From: Bosea sp. (in: a-proteobacteria)
Lineage (GTDB): Bacteria; Pseudomonadota; Alphaproteobacteria; Rhizobiales; Beijerinckiaceae
Assembly (NCBI RefSeq): GCF_023953965.1
Contig: NZ_JAMLIX010000001.1
Coordinates: forward strand, 496,001 to 560,000
Direction: 5' to 3'
Length of the DNA stretch: 64,000 bases
Position 1 is the stretch's first letter; each line of letters starts with the position of its first letter. Below, one piece after another: positions 35,176 to 44,241 of the stretch. The translations under genes and the position numbers were made by a program. The notes beneath the pieces were generated by a model, which did not search any database, was not told where the DNA came from, and saw nothing but the letters and a program-made list of their open reading frames with translations.

Positions 35176-35682
35176 TCAAAGACCGGCGGCGAGCTCGCGG
35201 GCGGCGATGTCGAGAAGGGCGCGAAGATGGGGCGCGAAGGAGCGCCAGACCGTCAGATGGAAGCAGTCCTGCGCCTCGCGGGTCAGCACGACCTGCACGC
35301 TGTCGAAGATGGTGCGGCAGCCGGAACCGACCGGAAGCTTCGCGGGATCGCGCGGGCAGCCGGTGGCGATGAGGTCGAGCACGGCGGGGCCCGCGAGGGC
35401 GAAGCCGACCTCGCGGTCGGAGACCTCGACGGCGCTGAACGTCAGCCGCTCAACCAGCCCGGCGAAGGCATCGGCGATGGCGGCGCCCTCCCCCTCGGGC
35501 GCCTCGACCAGCCATTCGTCCGGCCCGAGGCACAGCGCCGCGCGGGCGCCGGCGACGGCACGCTGGCCGACCCTCGCCGGCAGCTCGAGGCCGAGCCCGG
35601 CGCCGACGGTGGCGGGATCGCCGGTGCGCAGCGAGAAGCGCGCGCCCGCCGGCAGGGCGGTGATCGTCACGGGAGCGGTCAT
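35176..35682 (-). CDS. soxG: Sarcosine oxidase gamma subunit
   Basis: 168 residues, a GcvT-like small domain (DEWLVEAPEG, VEVSDREVGFALAGP, CPRDPAKLPVGSGCRT). It completes the heterotetrameric sarcosine oxidase. Its ATG overlaps the soxA stop (ATGA at 35679-35682), so the subunits are translated in step. Confidence 0.92.
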   Translation of the reverse strand: MTAPVTITALPAGARFSLRTGDPATVGAGLGLELPARVGQRAVAGARAALCLGPDEWLVEAPEGEGAAIADAFAGLVERLTFSAVEVSDREVGFALAGPAVLDLIATGCPRDPAKLPVGSGCRTIFDSVQVVLTREAQDCFHLTVWRSFAPHLRALLDIAARELAAGL

Positions 35683-38600
35683 GATGCTTTCTCCCCGGCG
35701 CTGAGACGGCTGCCTTCGGGATCGAAGAAGACGGTGCTCCTGACGACGCGGGCGGAAATCGTCCGGTCCGGCATGGGAACGTACAGCGTCCCGCCGTCCC
35801 GGGCGCGGCCGTCGGCGATGACCGCCATGGCGATCGAGCGGCCGAGCGCCTCGCTCCAATAGGAGGAGGTGACGTGGCCGAGCATGGTCATCGGCTTCGG
35901 CTCGTTCGGATCGGCGACGATCTGGGCGCCCTCCTCCAGCACGGTCTTCGGGTCGTCGGTCAGGAGCCCGACGAGCTGCTTGCGGCCCTTCGCCAGCATG
36001 TCGGGCCGCGACAGCGAGCGCTTGCCGACGAAATCGGGCTTCGCCTTGCCGATCGCCCAGCTCAGGCCGGCATCGTCCGGGGTCAGCGTGCCGTCGGTGT
36101 CCTGGCCGACGATGATGTAGCCCTTCTCGGCGCGCAGCACATGCATCGTCTCGGTGCCGTAGGGCGTGATGCCATAGGGCTTTCCCGCCGCCATGAGCTT
36201 GTCCCAGAGCGCCGGGCCGTGACGGGCGGGGACATTGATCTCGAAGCCGAGATCGCCGGTGAAGGAGACGCGGAACAGCCGGGCCGGGAGGCCGGCGACG
36301 GTGCAGGCGGCGACCGCCATATGCGGGAAGGCGGCTTCCGAGATGTCGAGCCCCTCGACGAAGGGCGCGATCAGCTTGCGCGCATGAGGCCCCTGCACGG
36401 CGATGACGGCCCATTGCTCGGTGGTCGAGGTGAGCCAGACCTTGAGGTCCGGCCATTCGGTCTGGAGATAGTCCTCCATCATGTTCAGCACGCGCGCCGC
36501 GCCGCCGGTGGTCGTGGTGACGTGGAAACGATCCGGCGCCAGCCGGCCGATGACGCCGTCGTCGCGGATGAAGCCGTCCTCGCCGAGCAGCAGCCCGTAG
36601 CGGCAGCGCCCGACGGCGAGCTTCGCCCAGGGATTGGTGTACATCCGCTCCATGAAGGTGACGGCATCGGGGCCGACGACCTCGATCTTGCCGAGCGTCG
36701 AGGCGTCGAAGATGCCGACGGCGCTGCGCACCGCGCGGCATTCGCGATTGACGGCCGCGTGCATGTCCTCGCCGGCTTGCGGGAAGTAGCGGGCGCGGCG
36801 CCACAGGGCGACAGGCTCGAAGACCGCGCCTCGAGCCTGCGCCCAGCCATCCATCGGCGCCTTGCGCGTGACCTCGAAGGTCGCGCCCTGCCGGTAGCCG
36901 GCCACGGTGCCGAAGCTCGTCGGCGTATAGGGCGGGCGGAAGGTGGTGAGGCCGACTTCCGGCGGCGCTTGGCCCAGCGCATCGGCGGCGATCATCAGGC
37001 CGTTGATGTTCGACATCTTGCCCTGGTCGGTCGCCATGCCGTTGGTGGTGTAGCGCTTGACGTGCTCGATCGAGCGCATGCCCTCGCGCACCGCGAGCCG
37101 GATATCCTTGGCGGTGACGTCGTTCTGGAAATCGATGAAGGCCTTGGCGCGGCCCGGATCGCGGTCGCTCGGGAGCTCCTCGACCGTGACGCCGGAGCCG
37201 GTGCGGTCGGCGGCGACGGCATGGTCCTGCGCCACCGCGTCGCACCCGGCGGCGCGGGCGGCCTCGGCGCCGGCGATAGCGCCATCGGCGAGAGCGGCGG
37301 CGATGCCCCAGAGCCCGCGGCCGGCGCCCGCGATATGGACGGCTTCGGTCTTCTCGCCGGGGAGGTATGCCTTGAGCGCGTCGTCCCAGACGAGGCTGCC
37401 CCTGGTGTGGGAGAAAAGGTGCAGGCTCGGCGTCCAGCCGCCGCACATCAGCACGGCGTCGCAGGCGATGCTGCGGGCCGCGCCCGCTTTGCCGTTCTCG
37501 ATCCGGTTGACGCGCAGCGCCTTGACCCGCAGCCGGCCCTCGGTTCCGGTCGCGGTATGGCCCGAGAGAACCTCGATGCCGAGCGCGCGGGCGCGCGCCG
37601 CAAGCGCCGGGTCGATCTCGGCGCGGATGTCGACGATGGCGGCGGGCCTGGTGCCCGCCTCCGCCAGATCGAAGGCCGCATACCAGGCCGAGTCATGGGC
37701 TGTGACGATGGCGGGGCGGTTCCCCACCTTGACGCCGTAGCGATTGAGGAAGGTCTGGGCGGCGCCGGCCAGCATCACGCCGGGACGGTCGTTGCCGTCG
37801 AAGACGAGCGGCTTTTCCAGCGCGCCCTGCGCCAGCACGACCTCGCGGGCCCTGACGCGCCAGAGCCGTTCGCGCGGCGCACCCTCGGGCGGCGCGGCGA
37901 GGTGGTCGGTCAGGCGCTGGGCGAGGCCGAGGAGGTTCTGGTGGTAATAGCCGATCGCCGTCGTACGGGGCATGATCGTGACGTTCGGGAGCGCGGAAAG
38001 CTCCGCGAGCGTCACGGCCAGCCAGTCCCAGGCCGGCTTGCCGTCGATCGCGACCGAGGGCTCGCAGAGCAGGCTGCCGCCGGGCTCGGCCGTCTCGTCG
38101 ACCAGCATGACGCAGGCGCCGGAGCGGCCGGCGGCGAGCGCCGCGGCAAGGCCCGCGGGGCCGGCGCCGACGACGAGCACGTCGACATGGGCGAAGCGGC
38201 TGGCATAGCGGTCGGCATCGGGCTCGGACGGGGAGACGCCGAGGCCGGCCGCGTTGCGGATGATCGGCTCATAGACGCGGTCCCAGAAGGAGCGCGGCCA
38301 CATGAAGGTCTTGTAGTAGAAGCCGGCCGAGAACAGCGAACCCAGTCGGTCGTTGATCGCGCCGAGGTCGAAGGAGAGCGAAGGCCAGCGGTTCTGGCTC
38401 ACCGCCACGAGCCCCTCGCGCAGCTCCTGCAGCGTCGCGCGGGTGTTCGGCTCGAAGCGGCCGGGGCCGCGGCTCGTGCCCATCAGCGCGTTCGGCTCGT
38501 CGGAGCCGGCGGAGACCACGCCGCGCGGGCGGTGGTACTTGAAGGAGCGGCCCATCAGATGGACGCCGTTGGCCAGCAGCGCCGAGGCCAGCGTGTCGCC

Positions 38601-38693
38601 GGCGAGCCCCTGATAGCTCCTGCCGTCGAAGCTGAAGCGGACCGGCTTTCCGTGATCGACGCGGCCGCGGTTCGCGAGACGATGGCTGGTCAT
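35679..38693 (-). CDS. soxA: Sarcosine oxidase alpha subunit
   Basis: 1004 residues. The N-terminal 2Fe-2S-like fold domain (residues 1-100, GRSFKYHRPRGV) is followed by a pyridine-nucleotide oxidoreductase domain with VLVVGAGPAGLAAALAAG (near 170), and a C-terminal GCV_T-type THF-binding domain (about 600-1004). The complex oxidises sarcosine to glycine, passing the methyl group to THF and electrons to oxygen as H2O2. The start at 38693 is chosen by family length; it overlaps the soxD stop. Confidence 0.95.
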   Translation of the reverse strand: MTSHRLANRGRVDHGKPVRFSFDGRSYQGLAGDTLASALLANGVHLMGRSFKYHRPRGVVSAGSDEPNALMGTSRGPGRFEPNTRATLQELREGLVAVSQNRWPSLSFDLGAINDRLGSLFSAGFYYKTFMWPRSFWDRVYEPIIRNAAGLGVSPSEPDADRYASRFAHVDVLVVGAGPAGLAAALAAGRSGACVMLVDETAEPGGSLLCEPSVAIDGKPAWDWLAVTLAELSALPNVTIMPRTTAIGYYHQNLLGLAQRLTDHLAAPPEGAPRERLWRVRAREVVLAQGALEKPLVFDGNDRPGVMLAGAAQTFLNRYGVKVGNRPAIVTAHDSAWYAAFDLAEAGTRPAAIVDIRAEIDPALAARARALGIEVLSGHTATGTEGRLRVKALRVNRIENGKAGAARSIACDAVLMCGGWTPSLHLFSHTRGSLVWDDALKAYLPGEKTEAVHIAGAGRGLWGIAAALADGAIAGAEAARAAGCDAVAQDHAVAADRTGSGVTVEELPSDRDPGRAKAFIDFQNDVTAKDIRLAVREGMRSIEHVKRYTTNGMATDQGKMSNINGLMIAADALGQAPPEVGLTTFRPPYTPTSFGTVAGYRQGATFEVTRKAPMDGWAQARGAVFEPVALWRRARYFPQAGEDMHAAVNRECRAVRSAVGIFDASTLGKIEVVGPDAVTFMERMYTNPWAKLAVGRCRYGLLLGEDGFIRDDGVIGRLAPDRFHVTTTTGGAARVLNMMEDYLQTEWPDLKVWLTSTTEQWAVIAVQGPHARKLIAPFVEGLDISEAAFPHMAVAACTVAGLPARLFRVSFTGDLGFEINVPARHGPALWDKLMAAGKPYGITPYGTETMHVLRAEKGYIIVGQDTDGTLTPDDAGLSWAIGKAKPDFVGKRSLSRPDMLAKGRKQLVGLLTDDPKTVLEEGAQIVADPNEPKPMTMLGHVTSSYWSEALGRSIAMAVIADGRARDGGTLYVPMPDRTISARVVRSTVFFDPEGSRLSAGEKAS

Positions 38694-38992
38694 GCGGCGC
38701 CTCCCGCCGGGCCGGAGAGGTCGGGCCGGGATTCGCCGGCCTTGTAGGTGCGCAGGAACCGGTCGGAGACGGTCTCGCGCGCCGCGTTGAAGAAGCGGGC
38801 GCAGCCATGGATATGGCGCCAGCGCTCGAAATGGACGCCGCGCGGGTTCGAGCGGATGAAGAGGAAGTCGCGCCACTCCTCGTCGGTCAGCGCTGAGGGG
38901 TCCTGCGGCCGGGCGATATGCGCCTCGCCGGCATAGGCGAATTCGAGCTCGGGCAGGTCCCGCTCGCAATAGGGGCAGCGGATCAGCAGCAT
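38690..38992 (-). CDS. soxD: Sarcosine oxidase delta subunit
   Basis: 100-residue zinc-binding subunit: Cys6 and Cys9 (CPYC), with His60 and Cys64 (HIHGC), matching the family's Cys2-His-Cys site. It ends in a 4-base overlap with soxA and starts 9 bases after soxB. Confidence 0.94.
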   Translation of the reverse strand: MLLIRCPYCERDLPELEFAYAGEAHIARPQDPSALTDEEWRDFLFIRSNPRGVHFERWRHIHGCARFFNAARETVSDRFLRTYKAGESRPDLSGPAGGAA

Positions 38993-39001
38993 GGCGGGTC
39001 C

Positions 39002-40255
39002 TCAGTGCGCGACGGCGGCCGCGGCCGCCTCGTCGATCAGCCGGCCGGTGGTGAAGCGTTCGAGCGTGAAGGGCGCGTTGATCGGATGCGGCTCGTCGCG
39101 CGCGACGGTGTGCGCGAGCACATGGCCTGAGCCCGGCGTCGCCTTGAAGCCGCCGGTGCCCCAGCCGCAATTGACATAGAGGCCCGGCACCGGGGTCTTC
39201 CCGATGATCGGCGAGCGGTCCGGCGTCACGTCGACGATGCCGCCCCATTTGCGCAGCATGCGCATGCGCCGGAAGAGCGGGAAGATCTCGCAGATCGCCG
39301 CCAGCGTATGCTCGATCAGCGGCAGGCCGCCGCGCTGGGAATAGCTGACATACTGGTCGGTGCCGGCGCCGATGACGAGCTCGCCCTTGTCGGACTGGCT
39401 GATATAGGCATGCACCGAGTTCGACATCACGACGCAGGGGAAGACCGGCTTCACCGGCTCGGAGACCAGCGCCTGCAGCGGATAGGATTCGAGCGGCAGG
39501 CGTACGCCGGCGGTGTCCATCACGACCGAGGTGTTGCCGGCGGCGACGACCGCGACCTTCTTGGCGGCGATGAAGCCCTTGCCCGTCTCGACGCCGCTGA
39601 CGCGCCCGTCCGGCCCGCGGCGGATCGCCGTCACCGGGCAGTTCTGGATGATGTCGACGCCCCTCGCCGCCGCGCCGCGGGCATAGCCCCAGGCGACGGC
39701 GTCGTGCCGGGCGGTGCCGGCGCGGCGCTGGAGGGCTGCGCCCACGACAGGATAGCGGGCCGATGGCGAGATATCGAGCGGCGGGCAGAAGCGCTTCGCC
39801 TCTTCAGCCGTCAGCCAGGCATTGTCGACGCCGTTCAGGCGGTTCGAATGGACATGGCGCTGGAAGGACTGGATGTCGTGGACGTTGTGCGCCAGCATCA
39901 TCACGCCGCGCTTCGAATACATCACGTTGTAGTTCAGGTCCTGGGAGAGATCCTCCCAGAGGTCGAGCGCGTGGTCGTAGAGGCGCGCGCTCTCGTCATA
40001 GAGATAGTTCGAGCGGATGATCGTGGTGTTGCGGCCGGTATTGCCGCCGCCGAGCCAGCCCTTGTCGATCACCGCGACATTGGTGACGCCGTGCTCCTTG
40101 GCGAGGTAATAGGCCGTGCCGAGGCCATGCCCGCCGGCACCGACGATCACGACGTCGTAAGCCGCCCTGGGCTCAGCCTCCGGCCATTGCGGCGTCCAGT
40201 TCTTCTGCCCGGTCAGCGCGCCCTTGAGGACCTGCGCGAAAGAAAAATGCGTCAT
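39002..40255 (-). CDS. soxB: Sarcosine oxidase beta subunit
   Basis: 417-residue DAO-type flavoprotein. The FAD motif is VVIVGAGGHGLGTAYYLA (36-53) and GNTGRNTTIIRSNY is the conserved region after it. His184 in TARHDAVAW corresponds to the His that binds FMN covalently in the corynebacterial enzyme. It catalyses sarcosine dehydrogenation. It is the first gene of the sox-glyA-sdaA run and is divergent from the AraC-type regulator. Confidence 0.95.
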   Translation of the reverse strand: MTHFSFAQVLKGALTGQKNWTPQWPEAEPRAAYDVVIVGAGGHGLGTAYYLAKEHGVTNVAVIDKGWLGGGNTGRNTTIIRSNYLYDESARLYDHALDLWEDLSQDLNYNVMYSKRGVMMLAHNVHDIQSFQRHVHSNRLNGVDNAWLTAEEAKRFCPPLDISPSARYPVVGAALQRRAGTARHDAVAWGYARGAAARGVDIIQNCPVTAIRRGPDGRVSGVETGKGFIAAKKVAVVAAGNTSVVMDTAGVRLPLESYPLQALVSEPVKPVFPCVVMSNSVHAYISQSDKGELVIGAGTDQYVSYSQRGGLPLIEHTLAAICEIFPLFRRMRMLRKWGGIVDVTPDRSPIIGKTPVPGLYVNCGWGTGGFKATPGSGHVLAHTVARDEPHPINAPFTLERFTTGRLIDEAAAAAVAH

Positions 40256-40308
40256 GCGGCCTCCTGGAATTCGTCACTGAAATCCATGCCGCAACCGCGC
40301 GGATTATG

Positions 40309-40338
40309 GCTGTATGAATCCGTCATCCATGCTGTATG
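40309..40338. promoter_or_regulatory. Direct repeats in the soxB/AraC-regulator intergenic region
   Basis: GCTGTATG occurs at 40309-40316 and 40331-40338, 22 bases (two helical turns) apart, between soxB (start 40255) and the regulator (start 40358). AraC-family regulators bind such direct repeats, so this is the likely operator of the sox operon. Confidence 0.45.
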
Positions 40339-40357
40339 TTTACGCCATGGAGGCGAA

Positions 40358-41323
40358 ATGGCGACGCTCAAGGTCGGTTTCATCCTGGCGCGGCGGTTCA
40401 CACTCTGCGCCTTCGCGAACTTCGTCGATGTGCTGCGCCTCTCGGCCGACGAGGGCGACCGCTCGCGGCCGATCCTCTGCGGCTGGCGCGTGCTCTCGCC
40501 GACGATGGAGGCGATCGCCTCGAGCTGCGGCATCACCGTCCAGCCGGAGGAGCGGCTCGGCGATCCGGCCCGCTTCGACTATCTCGTCGTCGTCGGCGGG
40601 CTGGTCGACGAGATCGAGAAGCTGCATCCCGACACGGTCGGCTTCCTCCGGCGCGCGGCGGCGGCGGGCGTGCCGCTCGTCGGTGTCTGCACCGGCACCT
40701 TCATCCTGCACCGGGCCGGCCTGATGCAGGGCTATCGCGCCTGCGTGAGCTGGTTCCACCACGCCGATTTTCTCGAGCGCTTCGACGGGCTCGAGGCGGT
40801 CTCGGATCAGATCTTCGTGGTCGACCGCGACCGGCTGACCTGCTCGGGCGGGGTCTCCTCGGCGCATCTGGCCGCCTTCATCGTCGAACGCCATCTCGGC
40901 CGGGCGCGGGCCGCCAAGAGCCTGCACATCATGATCATCGACGAGGCGATGGCGGCCGAGGAACCGCAGCCGGGCATGCCGCTGGCGCTGGTGGCGCATG
41001 ATCCCCTGGTGCGCAAGGCGCTCCTCCTGATGCAGCAATCGATCGACACCCCGCTGTCGATCGCGCGGCTCGCGGCGCAGCTCGGGGTGAGCCGGCGCAA
41101 GCTGGAGCGGCATGTCCGCGAGGCTCTGGGCATGACGCCGCGCGAAGTCGACCACCTGGTCCGGGTCGAACAGGCCAAGCACCTGCTGAAGACGACGACG
41201 CGATCGGCCACCCGGATCGCGGCCGATACCGGCTTCTGCGACCTGCCTCATCTCATCCGCGTGTTCCGTACGGCGGAGGGCATGACGCCGGACGCCTTTC
41301 GGAAAGCCCGGGAGCCGCTCTGA
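40358..41323 (+). CDS. GlxA family AraC-type transcriptional regulator (SouR/GbdR-like)
   Basis: 321 residues from the ATG at 40358, with GGAGG 5 bases upstream. The N-terminal DJ-1/PfpI-like ligand domain (residues 1-190, VGVCTGTFILHRAG) is followed by an AraC helix-turn-helix domain (about 215-315, LGVSRRKLERHVREALG). Pseudomonas SouR and GbdR, which respond to sarcosine and dimethylglycine, have this architecture. Its divergent position from soxB makes control of sarcosine catabolism likely. Confidence 0.9.
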   Translation: MATLKVGFILARRFTLCAFANFVDVLRLSADEGDRSRPILCGWRVLSPTMEAIASSCGITVQPEERLGDPARFDYLVVVGGLVDEIEKLHPDTVGFLRRAAAAGVPLVGVCTGTFILHRAGLMQGYRACVSWFHHADFLERFDGLEAVSDQIFVVDRDRLTCSGGVSSAHLAAFIVERHLGRARAAKSLHIMIIDEAMAAEEPQPGMPLALVAHDPLVRKALLLMQQSIDTPLSIARLAAQLGVSRRKLERHVREALGMTPREVDHLVRVEQAKHLLKTTTRSATRIAADTGFCDLPHLIRVFRTAEGMTPDAFRKAREPL

Positions 41324-41329
41324 TCGCGA

Positions 41330-42514
41330 TCAGGCGGCGAGAAACCGCTCGGCGAGCCGCGCCCACATCGCCGCGCCGGCGGTCAGGCTCTTGTCGTTGA
41401 AATCATATTTCGAGCTGTGGAGGATCGCCGAGTCCTCGCCATTGCCGAGCCGCAGGAAGCAGCCGGGCTTGTGCTCGAGGAAATAGGAGAAATCCTCGCT
41501 GCCGGGAATCAGCGGGCAGACCGCGACATTCTCCGCGCCGACCAGTTCCGTCACGACCTCGGTCGCGAAGGCGGTTTCCGGCTCGGCGTTGATGACGACC
41601 GGATAGCCCTTCTCGTAGTCGACTTCGACGCGCGCCCCATGCGCCTCGGCGACCGAGGCGGCAATGGCGCGGATGCGGCGCTCCAGCGTTTCGCGCACCT
41701 CGCGCGAGAAGGAGCGGACGCTGAGCGTCAGCTCCGCGCTTTCAGGGATCACGTTGGTCGCCGTGCCGCCGTGGATCGTGCCGACGGTCACCACCGCCGT
41801 TTCCAGCGGGCTGACATTGCGCGAGACCACGGTCTGCAGGGTCATCACCAGGTTCGCCGCCGTCACGATCGGATCGATCGTCAGATGCGGGCGCGAGGCA
41901 TGGCCGCCGCGGCCGGTCACGGTGATCGTCACGGTGTCGGCCGCCGCCATCAGCGGGCCTGCACGCATCAGGAACGAACCGGCCGGCGCGCCCGGATGGT
42001 TGTGCAGCCCGAAGATGGCGTCGCAGGGGAAGCGCTCGAACAGGCCGTCGGCGATCATCGCCTGCGCCCCGCTCACCTTTCCGGCCTCCTCGGCCGGCTG
42101 GAAGACGAGGTTGACCGTGCCGGTGAAGCGCCGGGTCCGGGCGAGATATTCGGCCGCCCCGAGCAGCATCGTGGTGTGCCCGTCATGGCCGCAGGCATGC
42201 ATCTTGCCCGGCGCCGTGCTGGCGTAGGGCAGGCCCGTCGCCTCGGCGATCGGCAGCGCGTCCATGTCGGCGCGGATGGCGATGCTGCGTCCCCCCTCGC
42301 CCTGGCTGAGCCGCCCGACGACGCCGAGCCCGCCGACATTGCGGGCGACCTCATAGCCGAAGCTCTCCAGCCGCTCGGCCACGTATCGCGCCGTCTCGTG
42401 CTCCTCGAAGGACAGTTCGGGGTGCGCGTGCAGGTGATGGCGCGTGGCGGCGAGGTCCCCGGCCTTGTCGGCGAAATCGGCGAGGCTGGCGAACTGGTTC
42501 GAGGCTGCGGGCAT
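41330..42514 (-). CDS. M20 family metallopeptidase/amidohydrolase
   Basis: 394-residue dizinc hydrolase of the hippurate hydrolase/IAA-amino-acid hydrolase group. The motifs are HAHPELSFEEHETA, IRADMDALPI, HACGHDGHTTMLL (metal Cys/His) and FQPAEE (general-base Glu), with a dimerisation insert in the middle. It probably removes an N-acyl group from an amino acid. It is the last gene after the second amino-acid importer on the same strand and is convergent with the AraC-type regulator. Confidence 0.88.
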   Translation of the reverse strand: MPAASNQFASLADFADKAGDLAATRHHLHAHPELSFEEHETARYVAERLESFGYEVARNVGGLGVVGRLSQGEGGRSIAIRADMDALPIAEATGLPYASTAPGKMHACGHDGHTTMLLGAAEYLARTRRFTGTVNLVFQPAEEAGKVSGAQAMIADGLFERFPCDAIFGLHNHPGAPAGSFLMRAGPLMAAADTVTITVTGRGGHASRPHLTIDPIVTAANLVMTLQTVVSRNVSPLETAVVTVGTIHGGTATNVIPESAELTLSVRSFSREVRETLERRIRAIAASVAEAHGARVEVDYEKGYPVVINAEPETAFATEVVTELVGAENVAVCPLIPGSEDFSYFLEHKPGCFLRLGNGEDSAILHSSKYDFNDKSLTAGAAMWARLAERFLAA

Positions 42515-42533
42515 GGCGATCGCCTTCCTTAGG

Positions 42534-43310
42534 TCAGATGAAGCGGGCGAGGAAGCTGCGGGTGCGCGGATGCTTCGGGGCGCCGATCACCTCCTCCGGC
42601 GTCCCCGATTCGACGACGTAGCCGCCGTCCATGAACACCACGCGGTCGGCCGCCTCGCGGGCGAAGCCGATCTCGTGGGTGACCACGATCATGGTCAGGC
42701 CCTGCTTGGCGAGATCGCGCATGGTCGTCAGCACCTCACCCACCAGCTCGGGATCGAGCGCCGAGGTCGGCTCGTCGAACAGCATCAGCTTCGGCTTGAT
42801 CGCCAGCGCGCGGGCGATCGCCACGCGCTGCTGCTGGCCGCCGGAGAGCTGCCGCGGATAGGAATCCATCTTCTCCGCCAGCCCGACGCGGGTCAAAAGC
42901 TCGCGCGCATAGCTGATCGCTTCGTCGCGGCGCTGCCCATGGACGCCGACCGGCGCCTCGATCACGTTCTCCAGCGCCGTCATGTGCGGGTAGAGGTTGA
43001 ACTGCTGGAACACCATGCCGATGTTGCGCCGCTGCGCGGCGACCTGGCCGTTGGACAATTTGTCCAGCCGGCCATTGTGGAGGCGGTAGCCGATCTGCTC
43101 GCCATCCACCTCGATCGACCCCTGGTCGATCGCCTCCAGATGATTGATGCAGCGCAGGAAGGTCGACTTGCCGGAGCCGGAAGGCCCCAGGATCACCACC
43201 ACCTCGCCGGGCGACACGTCGAGGTCGATGCCCTTGAGGACTTCCTGCGGCCCGAACGCCTTGTGGACGTTGCGGGCGCGGACGAGGGCCTTCGCGTCAG
43301 GCGTTTTCAT
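42534..43310 (-). CDS. Polar amino-acid ABC transporter ATP-binding protein (second set)
   Basis: 258 residues from the ATG at 43310. Walker A is GPSGSGKSTFLRC, signature LSGGQQQRVAIARALA and Walker B LMLFDEPTSALDPE. It overlaps the permease stop by 14 bases. Close paralogue of 20609-21424, sharing IEAPVGV and the surrounding helical region. Confidence 0.93.
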   Translation of the reverse strand: MKTPDAKALVRARNVHKAFGPQEVLKGIDLDVSPGEVVVILGPSGSGKSTFLRCINHLEAIDQGSIEVDGEQIGYRLHNGRLDKLSNGQVAAQRRNIGMVFQQFNLYPHMTALENVIEAPVGVHGQRRDEAISYARELLTRVGLAEKMDSYPRQLSGGQQQRVAIARALAIKPKLMLFDEPTSALDPELVGEVLTTMRDLAKQGLTMIVVTHEIGFAREAADRVVFMDGGYVVESGTPEEVIGAPKHPRTRSFLARFI

Positions 43311-44229
43311 TGCCGGCCTCCTTCGGGAGTGCCGCTGCCTTCTTTTGTGCGGCGGCCTGCGTTCCGCGTTCGCCGCGGTTGTAGTAGCGCTCGATGGCGC
43401 TCTGGCCGACATTGAGGATCGACGTGATCAGCAGATACCAGGCCACCGCGACCATCAGCAGCGGGATCACCTCGAAGGTGCGGTTGTAGATCGACTGCAC
43501 CGAGTAGAGCAGGTCGGCCATGGCGATGACGCTGACCAGCGAGGTCGCCTTGATCATGCTGATGAGCTGGTTGCCGGTCGGGGGCACGATCGAGCGCATC
43601 GCCTGCGGGATGATGATGCGCCGCAAGGCGCGGGCGCGGGTCATGCCGAACGCCTCCGCCGTTTCGGCCTGGCCCTTGTCGACCGAAAGCAGGCCGCCGC
43701 GGATGATCTCCGCCATATAGGCCGCCTCGTTCAGCGCAAGGCCGATGATGGCCGCCGTCAGCGGGGTGATCAGGTCGTTGGTCTTCCAGCTCACGAAGCC
43801 GAGCGAGATGCGCGGGAACAGCGTCGAGAGATTGTACCAGATGATGAGCTGGACCAGGAGCGGCGTGCCGCGGAAGAACCAGACGAACAGGCCGGCGAGC
43901 GAGGAGGCGAGCTTGTCCTTCGACATGCGCGCGACGGCGAGGATCAACCCCAGCGCGACGCCGATCACCATCGCCACCACCGTCAGGCCGAGCGTGACCG
44001 TCAGGCCCTGCATGACGGTGGGATCGAAGAAATACTGCGCGACGACCGGCCACCCGAAATTCGGATTGACCGCGACGATGTAGGCGAACCCCGCCGCAAT
44101 GGCGAGCGTCGCGGTCCAGAGCGCGACCCGGCCCAGGGGAAAGGGCCGGTGCGCGTGCTTGACGTCGCGCAAAGCGTCGTCAGGCAGCCGCGGCAACGCC
44201 GCCGCGGCACCCGCTGTCAGCTCCGTCAT
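43297..44229 (-). CDS. Polar amino-acid ABC transporter permease (second set)
   Basis: 310-residue HisM/GlnP-type permease with an N-terminal cytosolic tail of about 35 residues and five or so membrane segments. The EAA loop is ETAEAFGMTRARALRRIIIPQAM. The C-terminal tail is Ala/Lys-rich. Its order between binding protein and ATPase differs from the paralogous set at 19534-22439. Confidence 0.9.
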   Translation of the reverse strand: MTELTAGAAAALPRLPDDALRDVKHAHRPFPLGRVALWTATLAIAAGFAYIVAVNPNFGWPVVAQYFFDPTVMQGLTVTLGLTVVAMVIGVALGLILAVARMSKDKLASSLAGLFVWFFRGTPLLVQLIIWYNLSTLFPRISLGFVSWKTNDLITPLTAAIIGLALNEAAYMAEIIRGGLLSVDKGQAETAEAFGMTRARALRRIIIPQAMRSIVPPTGNQLISMIKATSLVSVIAMADLLYSVQSIYNRTFEVIPLLMVAVAWYLLITSILNVGQSAIERYYNRGERGTQAAAQKKAAALPKEAGNENA

Positions 44230-44241
44230 GGCGCCTTTCCC

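Noticed and set aside
35874..38747. 957-codon open frame on the plus strand
   Set aside because: Antisense to soxA, whose domains and subunit context are clear; composition is typical of a shadow frame.
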